NCBI GenBank assembly: GCA_947581745.1
Contig: CANPVW010000178.1
Span: forward strand, 1-9,383
Length of the DNA: 9,383 bases
Reading direction: 5' to 3'
Source of the DNA: Candidatus Benthicola azotiphorus
GTDB lineage: Bacteria > Gemmatimonadota > Gemmatimonadetes > Palauibacterales > Palauibacteraceae
The position numbers were made by a program, and so were the translations under genes. The first letter of the stretch is position 1. Every line of letters begins with the position of its first letter. Positions 1-5,769 of this stretch are shown piece after piece. Below the pieces are notes generated by a model. It was not told where the DNA came from and searched no databases. It saw only the letters and a program-made list of their open reading frames with translations.

Positions 1-24
1 GGAGAGTAGGTCACCGCCGGCTCA
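1..24 (+). rRNA. rrf: 5S ribosomal RNA, 3' end only
   Basis: The first bases read GGAGAGTAGGTCACCGCCGG, which lines up with the conserved 3' strand of bacterial 5S rRNA (E. coli ends GAGAGTAGGGAACTGCCAGGCAT). By that alignment the mature 3' end is near base 24. The rest of the gene lies upstream of the window. A rho-independent terminator follows within 10 bases, as expected for the last gene of an rRNA operon. The 5' partner strand of helix I is outside the window, so the exact end cannot be fixed from base pairing. Confidence 0.8.
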
Positions 25-30
25 CTTTCG

Positions 31-70
31 AACGCCCCGCTCGCTTCACCGCGATCCGGGGCGTTCCCTT
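31..70 (+). terminator. Rho-independent terminator of the rRNA operon
   Basis: A perfect 9-bp inverted repeat, AACGCCCCG (31-39) and CGGGGCGTT (57-65), encloses a 17-base loop. CGC (42-44) and GCG (51-53) could add three more pairs inside the loop. The hairpin is followed by CCCTTTTCC, a short pyrimidine run with four Ts. Its place a few bases after the 5S 3' end supports termination of the rrn transcript. The T-run is weak, but the stem is GC-rich and perfect. Confidence 0.85.
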
Positions 71-176
71 TTCCTACCCCCCGTTGCCCCTCACCACCCA
101 CCACCGTACTCTGCCGCCCCGAGGCCCTCCATGGTGATGTCTATATAGAAGTGTCATAACAATTTATTCATCGACA

Positions 177-182
177 TATAAT
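177..182 (+). promoter_or_regulatory. Candidate sigma70 -10 box upstream of era
   Basis: TATAAT at 177-182 is a perfect -10 hexamer inside an AT-rich stretch (about 139-186) that contrasts sharply with the GC-rich surroundings. The position 17 bp upstream (154-159, TCATAA) is a poor -35 match, so the promoter may depend on an activator or on a different -35 preference. A start around 188-190 would give a leader of about 20 bases before an ATG at 208 that has its own ribosome binding site. It would be the first promoter after the rrn terminator and so the likely driver of era and the genes behind it. Confidence 0.5.
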
Positions 183-207
183 CACGCTTCTAGATCGAGG
201 AACAGCC

Positions 208-264
208 ATGTTCGAGGTGCTCGTGAATCCGGAGCGAGCAGCCCCCGGGGCGAGGCTCTCCTGA
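208..264 (+). CDS. Possible 18-codon leader peptide upstream of era
   Basis: ATG at 208 opens an 18-residue frame, MFEVLVNPERAAPGARLS, ending at TGA 262-264. A good ribosome binding site, GAGGAA (197-202), sits 5 bases before the ATG, and the TATAAT box at 177-182 is correctly placed for a transcript starting about 20 bases upstream. Fourteen of the 17 codons after ATG end in G or C, as in the neighbouring genes. The frame is the same as era, whose first possible ATG (268) is 3 bases past the stop. It could be a translated leader coupled to era, or the beginning of a longer Era N-terminus interrupted by a genuine or erroneous TGA, or chance. I recognise no family. Confidence 0.3.
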   Translation: MFEVLVNPERAAPGARLS

Positions 265-267
265 TCG

Positions 268-1248
268 ATGGCTCACGTTCCCGGCTTGTGGGCCTCCTCT
301 CGGAACCACAGCTTCCGTCGCATGAATGAGCTGCCGCCCGCCGGGGTCGAGGAGACGGACTTCAAGGCCGGTTTCTGTGCGATCATCGGTCTTCCGAATG
401 TGGGGAAGTCCACGATCCTGAACCGGCTGATCGGCGAGCGGCTCAGCATCGTCACGGCCAAAGCGCAGACGACCCGACAGCGTCTTCTCGGTATCTACTC
501 CGATGAGAGCCATCAGTCGGTCTTCGTCGATACTCCGGGCCTCCTGAAACCACGTTACGCGCTGCACGAGTCCATGCAGGCGGAGGCCGAGCGCGCTACA
601 CTCGATGCCGACGTACTGCTCTATGTCGTGGACCTGGGCTGGAAGGCCAGCTTGGACCACGCGCGAGAGTTCGACGTTCCCGCACGGATTCCATCCGTCC
701 TCTGCCTCAACAAGATGGATCGAGCATCAAAGGAGGACGTGGCCGCTGCGGAGGCCAGCCTGGCCGGGAGCGGCAACTGGCGCCACGTCGTCCGCACGGA
801 AGCCACGATGGGGACGGGGACGGAGCTCCTGCTGCGCTCGATCCTCGACCTGCTGCCGGCGAGCCCGCCGCTCTACCCGGTGGACGAAATCGCGACGGCA
901 CCGCTCCGCTTCTTCGCGGCGGAGCTCATCCGGGAGACGTGCTTCGAGGAGCTCGCGCAAGAGGTGCCCTACGCTACCGCGGTCGGGATCGAGGCGTTCA
1001 GGGAGGAAGCCGATCCCGTCTACATCGACGCCCGGATCTACGTCGAGAGGGAATCCCAGAAGGGGATCGTGATCGGCCGGGGCGGCGCCATGATCAAGAA
1101 GATCGGGAGCCAGGCCCGGGTGAAGATCGAGCGTCTCATGGAACGCCCCGTCTATCTCGACTTGAGAGTGAAGGTGATGCCCAACTGGCGACGCCGTCCG
1201 GGCAGCCTTAAGCTGTTCGGATACGACCTCCCTCCCGGTTCCAGGTGA
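268..1248 (+). CDS. era: GTPase Era, 16S rRNA and 30S assembly factor
   Basis: Era is an essential GTPase that binds the 3' end of 16S rRNA and helps 30S maturation. From Met at 268 (326 residues) the G motifs are G1 GLPNVGKS (41-48), G2 TTRQR (68-72), G3 DTPG (88-91), G4 NKMD (148-151) and a degenerate G5 around EA (178-179). A C-terminal KH domain carries the GRGG loop (270-273) and ends in the typical NWRRRPGSLKLFGY. Two deviations: G1 has Leu where Era usually has Arg (GRPNVGKS), and G5 has Glu-Ala where Ser-Ala is usual. The start is uncertain. ATG 322 would give 308 residues, nearer the usual ~300, but has no clear ribosome binding site. ATG 268 has GAGG 12 bases upstream and follows the leader ORF's stop. 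It is the first gene after the rrn operon. Confidence 0.95.
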   Translation: MAHVPGLWASSRNHSFRRMNELPPAGVEETDFKAGFCAIIGLPNVGKSTILNRLIGERLSIVTAKAQTTRQRLLGIYSDESHQSVFVDTPGLLKPRYALHESMQAEAERATLDADVLLYVVDLGWKASLDHAREFDVPARIPSVLCLNKMDRASKEDVAAAEASLAGSGNWRHVVRTEATMGTGTELLLRSILDLLPASPPLYPVDEIATAPLRFFAAELIRETCFEELAQEVPYATAVGIEAFREEADPVYIDARIYVERESQKGIVIGRGGAMIKKIGSQARVKIERLMERPVYLDLRVKVMPNWRRRPGSLKLFGYDLPPGSR

Positions 1249-1251
1249 GCA

Positions 1252-1419
1252 ATGGCCATTGATCCCAAGTTGCTGGAAATACTGGTCTGCCCGAAGTGCC
1301 GAGGCGAGCTCGAGCACCGGGAGACTGAGCAGGCGCTCCTGTGTCATTCGTGTAGACTTCGGTACCGGATCGAGGATGACATCCCCGTTATGCTGATCGA
1401 TGAAGCCGAGGCTCTCTAG
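1252..1419 (+). CDS. Trm112/YcaR-family small zinc-ribbon protein
   Basis: A 55-residue protein starting MAIDPKLLEILVCPKC. Four cysteines form a zinc ribbon, CPKC (13-16) and CHSC (31-34), followed by YRIEDDIPVMLIDEAEAL, the hallmark ending of the Trm112/YcaR family (usual form: Y-x-I-x-D-G-I-P-V-M-L). Bacterial members are about 60 residues. Eukaryotic Trm112 activates several methyltransferases; the role of the bacterial proteins is poorly defined, so no partner is claimed here. ATG follows the era stop by 3 bases, with AGGTGA (1243-1248) as ribosome binding site overlapping that stop. The last 20 bases overlap the next gene. Tight coupling to era suggests co-expression. Confidence 0.9.
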   Translation: MAIDPKLLEILVCPKCRGELEHRETEQALLCHSCRLRYRIEDDIPVMLIDEAEAL

Positions 1420-2395
1420 CCTCATCCTGGCAACGCACATCGCCCTGGCTCCGGCCGCCGCGCTGGGGCAGGACGGGACCACGCTGCGCAGCCAGTCATC
1501 GACCCGTGAGACGGCGCGGTTCCTGCTTGCACCCATCGGGGCGCGCACCGTCGGGATGGCGGGCGCCGTCGCGGCTTCACGGGCGGATATCGAGGGAGTG
1601 GTCTGGAACCCGGCATCCGCCGCCGGTATCGACCGACCGACCGCCTACTTCCACCTGGCGAACGACTTCGGTACGGCGAGCCAAGTCCTCGGCTTTCTCG
1701 GAAGGTGGCGGTCTCTGCGCGTCGGCCTCGCCTACTACCACTTCGACATGGGCTCGATCGAGGCAAGGGACGCGGCCAACCAGGACCTGGGATCCGTCGC
1801 GCTCGACGACGATGCGCTGATCCTTACCGGAGGATACCAGTTGTCGTCCACTGTGGACGTCGGAGTCAACTACAAGCTGGTACGACTCTCCTCGGCCTGC
1901 ACCGGAGACTGCGCTGCCTTCGATGGAGGGACCCTAGGCCATGCTTTCGATCTGGGCGTCGTCACGGATATCGCCCCTCTGCGTGGACTCACGATCGGCG
2001 CCGTGCTCAGGAACCTCGGTCCCGGCGTGACCTTCACGGGCGCCAGCACGGGAGATCCCATGCCGTCGCGGGTCCGGGTCGGCGCGTCACTGAACGCGGT
2101 CGAGGCCTTCAAACCCGACGAAAGTCGATTCGGGTTCCTCCTGCAGGCAGACCTTCAGCAGACCGTGACCGAGTTCGACGACCTGGAGGGTTATCTGGGG
2201 GCCGAAGCGTCCCTGCGGGGAATCCTCTACTTGCGCGGGGGGTATGCCTGGACGGCTGCGGGCCGCAGAGGTGCGGCCCTCGGCGTCGGGCTCCGCTACG
2301 ATCGCATCGTCGTGGACCTCGGCCACTCGTTCGACGACTTCTCGGGCTTCGACTCGGATTCTCCTTTTCAGCTCTCCCTCGCCTTCGGATTCTGA
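1400..2395 (+). CDS. PorV/PorQ-family (UPF0164-like) outer membrane beta-barrel protein
   Basis: A 331-residue secreted protein. Residues 1-23 form a Sec signal peptide (MKPR start, hydrophobic core, probable cut after ALG-23). The mature N-terminus has the family signature: RETARFLLAPIGARTVGMAG, then an acidic/aromatic stretch with VVWNPASAAGI (the usual form is WNPAGLA). Alternating amphipathic strands follow, and the chain ends in ...LSLAFGF with a terminal Phe typical of BAM substrates. CTGDC (C167, C171) could form a disulfide in a loop. PorV and PorQ belong to the type IX secretion system in Bacteroidota, but relatives occur more widely, and nothing here shows a type IX system. The ATG overlaps the preceding gene by 20 bases with no clear ribosome binding site, so translation is probably coupled. 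Function unknown; membrane assignment is strong, subfamily moderate. Confidence 0.8.
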   Translation: MKPRLSSLILATHIALAPAAALGQDGTTLRSQSSTRETARFLLAPIGARTVGMAGAVAASRADIEGVVWNPASAAGIDRPTAYFHLANDFGTASQVLGFLGRWRSLRVGLAYYHFDMGSIEARDAANQDLGSVALDDDALILTGGYQLSSTVDVGVNYKLVRLSSACTGDCAAFDGGTLGHAFDLGVVTDIAPLRGLTIGAVLRNLGPGVTFTGASTGDPMPSRVRVGASLNAVEAFKPDESRFGFLLQADLQQTVTEFDDLEGYLGAEASLRGILYLRGGYAWTAAGRRGAALGVGLRYDRIVVDLGHSFDDFSGFDSDSPFQLSLAFGF

Positions 2396-2419
2396 TCCGG
2401 AAGGACGCGAGTTCTCCTG

Positions 2420-4531
2420 ATGGCAGAAATTCCCGGCCGGAACGATATCACCCGGGCCCTCGAAGAGGCGGACAGGGGCCCGATGAGCGCTCGCGAACTC
2501 GCTCGCGAGCTGGGGGTCGCGGGCGACGCCTACCGCGGCTTCAGACGGCGCCTGCAGGCCATGGAACGTGACGGCCAGATATTCCGTCAGCGCAAGGGTC
2601 GTTACGCCCTCCCGCGCAGCTTCGAGATGGTGACCGGCATCGTTGATCTCACCAGGTCGGGCGACGGATTCGTGATCCCCGAGGCGGCCGGGGACGATGA
2701 TATCTACGTTCCGCGCAGGCATCTCGGTTCCGCAGTGGAGGGAGACAGGGTCGCGGTCCGCGTCGAGCGTCGCACTCCGGGCCGCAACCCTGAAGGCCGC
2801 CTCGTGCGGGTCCTCGAACGGGCCTGGGCGCAGGCCGTGGGGGTATACCACGAGCGACGCGGATACGGAACCGTGGTGACTCAGGAGCCGCCCCTTCCCG
2901 CCGACGTCTTCGTGCCACCGGGGGACCGGGCGGGAGCGACCGAGGGCGATGTGGTGCTGGTGCGCATCGAGGAATGGGGAACCGAGGAGGTCCGACCCGT
3001 CGGGGTCATCGAATCAGTGCTCGGGCGCCCCGGAGACCCGGGGATTGACGTGCTCTCCATCATCCTGGGTCAGCAGCTGCCGGTAGAGTTTCCTCCACCC
3101 GTCATCCGGGAAGCGGAGAAGATAGCGCGTCGGGGCCTCCTGCCCGCCGATGTCGAAGGCCGCGAGGACTTTCGCGATGCCATGTGTTTCACGATCGATC
3201 CGGCAGATGCCAGAGATCACGACGACGCCCTGTCGGTTCGAACCGGAGCTTCGGGACTGGAGATCGGCGTTCACATCGCCGACGTGGCGTGGTACGTCAA
3301 GGAGGGCAGCGCCCTCGACAGGGAAGCGCTGGATCGGGGGACCAGCGTGTACCTCGTGGATCGGGTGATCCCGATGCTTCCAGAGGTTCTCTCGGCCGAC
3401 CTGTGTTCTCTGGTCCCGGGAAAGGACCGAATGACGCTGTCCGTGGTGGTGGACTTCGACGAGAAGGGAAACGCCAGGGAGAGCCGCGTAGTCCGCGGCG
3501 TGATTCGGAGCGCGCACCGGCTGGCATACGAGGACGCGCAGGCGCTCCTGGACGGGAAGCGTCCTGACGGCGGAGCCGACAGGGCCCTGGTTGATGCGCT
3601 CCGCCAGGTCGCTACCGTCGCACGGCGGCTGAGGAAAGCTCGCCAGAAGGCCGGTGCCGTGGACTTTTCGATCCCCGAGGCGGAGGTGGTCCTGGACGAG
3701 GACGGAGAGCCAGTCGAGATTCGGGCCCGGCAGCGGTTGGAAGCGCATCGGATCATCGAGGACCTGATGATCTTCGCCAACGAGACGGTCGCCCGCATCG
3801 GACTCTCTGAAGGACTGCCTCTCCTCTTCAGGATACACGAGGATCCGGACCCCGACCGCCTGGAGAACCTGCGCGAGCTCGCCGCCTACTTCGGCCACCC
3901 GCTGCCGGCCGGGGCGATCCGACCGCTCGACCTCTCCCGGCTGGTCGACCAGGCCAGGGGAAAGCCACATGAAGCCCTGATTTCGGCGGTCACCCTGCGC
4001 ACGATGAAGAGAGCCCGCTACTCGACGGAGAACGTGGGCCACTTCGGTCTGGCATCCGAGGCTTACGTCCATTTCACATCTCCGATTCGACGGTATCCGG
4101 ACCTGGCGGTTCACCGGGAGCTCGTCCGGTGGCTCAAGGGCGCGCCGCCGCGAACCGACGAGACTCTGAGGGAGGTGGCCCGTCATTCGTCAGACATGGA
4201 GCGGCGAGCTCAGGACGCGGAACGGGAATCCGTCGAAGCCAAGACGATGCGGTTCATGCAAAGGCATGTCGGCGACGAGTTCGACGGCACGATAACAGGC
4301 GTGACCAGTTTCGGACTCTTCGTCCAGATGGACGGAGTGCTGGCGGAAGGCCTGGTACGACTCGGCTCCCTGGTGGACGACTACTACGCCTTCGACGCGG
4401 ACGCGCACCGGGTCATGGGCAGGAGGACACGCAAGACCTACCGGCTGGGAGACCGCACGCGAGCGCGGGTCGTGAGGGTCGACACGGAAAGCCGGACGAT
4501 CGACCTGGAACTCGTCGATGTGGGCGCTTGA
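2420..4531 (+). CDS. rnr: Ribonuclease R, 3'-5' exoribonuclease (RNB family)
   Basis: A 703-residue RNB-family hydrolase that degrades structured RNA processively from the 3' end and acts in rRNA quality control and mRNA decay. In order: a winged-helix N-terminus (about 8-60, MSARELARELGV at 22-33), two cold-shock domains (about 70-117 and 145-200), the RNB catalytic domain (about 245-585) with TIDPADARDHDDA, whose D260, D266, D268 and D269 match the metal-binding aspartates D272, D278, D280 and D281 of E. coli RNase R, and a C-terminal S1 domain (about 617-700, GTITGVTSFGLFVQ). It stops right after S1 and lacks the lysine-rich tail of the 813-residue E. coli enzyme. The N-terminal helix-turn-helix and S1 favour RNase R over RNase II. 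It starts 24 bases after the OMP gene; GGAAGG (2399-2404) is a distant ribosome binding site. Confidence 0.95.
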   Translation: MAEIPGRNDITRALEEADRGPMSARELARELGVAGDAYRGFRRRLQAMERDGQIFRQRKGRYALPRSFEMVTGIVDLTRSGDGFVIPEAAGDDDIYVPRRHLGSAVEGDRVAVRVERRTPGRNPEGRLVRVLERAWAQAVGVYHERRGYGTVVTQEPPLPADVFVPPGDRAGATEGDVVLVRIEEWGTEEVRPVGVIESVLGRPGDPGIDVLSIILGQQLPVEFPPPVIREAEKIARRGLLPADVEGREDFRDAMCFTIDPADARDHDDALSVRTGASGLEIGVHIADVAWYVKEGSALDREALDRGTSVYLVDRVIPMLPEVLSADLCSLVPGKDRMTLSVVVDFDEKGNARESRVVRGVIRSAHRLAYEDAQALLDGKRPDGGADRALVDALRQVATVARRLRKARQKAGAVDFSIPEAEVVLDEDGEPVEIRARQRLEAHRIIEDLMIFANETVARIGLSEGLPLLFRIHEDPDPDRLENLRELAAYFGHPLPAGAIRPLDLSRLVDQARGKPHEALISAVTLRTMKRARYSTENVGHFGLASEAYVHFTSPIRRYPDLAVHRELVRWLKGAPPRTDETLREVARHSSDMERRAQDAERESVEAKTMRFMQRHVGDEFDGTITGVTSFGLFVQMDGVLAEGLVRLGSLVDDYYAFDADAHRVMGRRTRKTYRLGDRTRARVVRVDTESRTIDLELVDVGA

Positions 4532-4562
4532 CCGGGCGAATCACCGCGGCTACACTCGCCAC

Positions 4563-4597
4563 AGACGGGGCTTTCCGCGTCCGCGGGAACCCCGTCT
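4563..4597 (+). terminator. Strong hairpin after rnr: terminator-like or attenuator-like, without a U-run
   Basis: In the gap between rnr and prfB, AGACGGGG (4563-4570) pairs perfectly with CCCCGTCT (4590-4597). After one unpaired C (4571), TTTCCGCG (4572-4579) pairs with CGCGGGAA (4582-4589), including one T-G wobble. In practice the tip opens slightly, as only two bases lie between the inner arms. The bases that follow are TGACGCAG, with no U-run, so intrinsic termination is not assured. It may protect the 3' end of the upstream message from exonucleases, or act in partial termination ahead of prfB. Confidence 0.55.
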
Positions 4598-4658
4598 TGA
4601 CGCAGTCGGATCTCGCCGTCGCGTCCAACGAACGAGGTGGTCAGGGGGTGCACCGCAT

Positions 4659-5769
4659 ATGTCAGTATCGGACGCCAAGATCGGACTGATCGGCGACCTG
4701 AAGCAGAGGCTGGATGACCTACGGGGGTTCCTTTGACCTCGAGTCCAAGGAGACGGCGCTCGCGGAGCTGGAGCAGCGCATGGCCAGTCCCGGGTTCTGG
4801 GACCAGCCGGAGGCCGCCCGCGAGATCATCGAGAAGGCGAATCAGATCAAGTCGTGGACTGAGCCCTGGCGGTCGCTGGCCGCAAGCATCGCCGACCTGA
4901 CCGAGCTGGCGGAGCTGCTCGCGGATGCCGAGGACGAGGAGCTCTCGGCAGAACTCGATCGAGAGACCGGTCGAATCGAAGATGAGCTCACCGACCTCGA
5001 GCTTCGCAACATGCTTCGGGGGCCCGACGCGCACCGCTCCGCCCTGCTCACGGTACACCCTGGCGCGGGCGGCACGGAATCGCAGGACTGGGCCGAGATG
5101 CTGCTCCGGATGTACTCGAGGTACGCCGAGCGTCGCGGCTACAAGGTGCAGGTCCTGGAGCTTCAGCCCGGAGAGGAGGCCGGCATCAAGTCGGCCACCC
5201 TGGAGATCCTCGGAGACCATGCGTTCGGCTACCTCGGTGCCGAGACCGGTGTGCATCGCCTCGTCCGCATCTCGCCGTTCGATGCACAGGGACGCAGGCA
5301 CACCTCGTTTGCCTCGGTCTTCGTCTACCCTGAAGTGGATGATGACGTCGAAATCGAGATCGACGAGTCCGACCTCCGGATCGACACCTACCGCGCATCG
5401 GGCGCCGGCGGCCAGCACGTCAACAAGACGGACTCCGCCGTTCGAATCACTCACGAGCCCACTGGCGTCGTCGTTTCCTGCCAGCAGGAACGGAGCCAGC
5501 ACAAGAACAGGGCGAAAGCGATGAAGATGCTCCAGGCCGCGCTGTACCAGCGGGCCATGGAAGAGAAGGAGGCCGAGAAGCAGGCACTGGAAGACTCGAA
5601 GTCGGACATCGCGTGGGGCAACCAGATACGTTCCTACGTATTGCAACCATACACGATGGTGAAGGACCACCGCACGAGCCTCGAGGTCGGCAACGCAGAT
5701 GGGGTGCTGGACGGCGACATCCAGCGTTTCATAGAGGCCTTTCTTCGACTGAAAGGAGCGAGTGGATAG
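4659..5769 (+). CDS. prfB: Peptide chain release factor 2, with programmed +1 frameshift
   Basis: RF2 recognises UAA and UGA and triggers peptide release in the ribosome. ATG 4659 has AGGGGGTG (4643-4650) as ribosome binding site. Codons 1-25 run to CTT (4731-4733), then an in-frame TGA (4734-4736, codon 26). Slipping +1 continues at GAC 4735 to TAG 5767-5769, giving 369 residues (E. coli RF2: 365). The stop-recognition tripeptide SPF falls at 205-207 and the catalytic GGQ at 250-252, the same numbers as in E. coli. Residue 246 is Ala, as in most bacteria, not the Thr of E. coli K-12. The N-terminal helical domain precedes the codon-recognition and GGQ domains. The next gene, lysS, overlaps its stop by one base; prfB-lysS is a widespread pair. 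An annotation starting at ATG 4714 would miss the true N-terminus. Confidence 0.97.
4723..4737 (+). promoter_or_regulatory. prfB autoregulatory frameshift site
   Basis: GGGGG (4723-4727) acts as an internal Shine-Dalgarno-like element three bases before CTT TGA C (4731-4737). The E. coli signal is AGGGGG, three bases, then CUUUGAC, so element and spacing are both conserved. When RF2 is low, slow reading of UGA lets the CTT-bound tRNA slip +1 and full RF2 is made; when RF2 is plentiful, termination at codon 26 wins. The only visible change is C in place of A before the G-run. Confidence 0.95.

Noticed and set aside
66..207. A tRNA or other RNA gene in the spacer between 5S rRNA and era
   Set aside because: No cloverleaf, T-loop motif or conserved stem could be found. 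The first half is pyrimidine-rich and the second AT-rich, which fits a promoter region better.
1705..2571. Plus-strand 288-codon frame spanning the OMP gene end and rnr start
   Set aside because: Arginine- and proline-rich out-of-frame product that overlaps two well-supported genes; no signal peptide or domain.
3014..4186. Long minus-strand open frame (390 codons) opposite rnr
   Set aside because: It lies wholly antisense to a clearly identified ribonuclease R with intact motifs. Its translation has no recognisable domain, and long antisense frames are expected in GC-rich genes.
4597..4626. TTGACG as a -35 box for prfB
   Set aside because: The expected -10 position 17 bases on (4620-4625) reads CGCGTC, nothing like TATAAT, and the TTGACG overlaps the hairpin arm.
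4734..4736. TGA as evidence that prfB is a pseudogene
   Set aside because: It sits exactly in the known RF2 frameshift signal and the +1 frame is intact with SPF and GGQ.
4438..5670. Long minus-strand open frame (410 codons) opposite prfB
   Set aside because: Antisense shadow of prfB and the gap before it; no family features, and the plus-strand gene is unambiguous.
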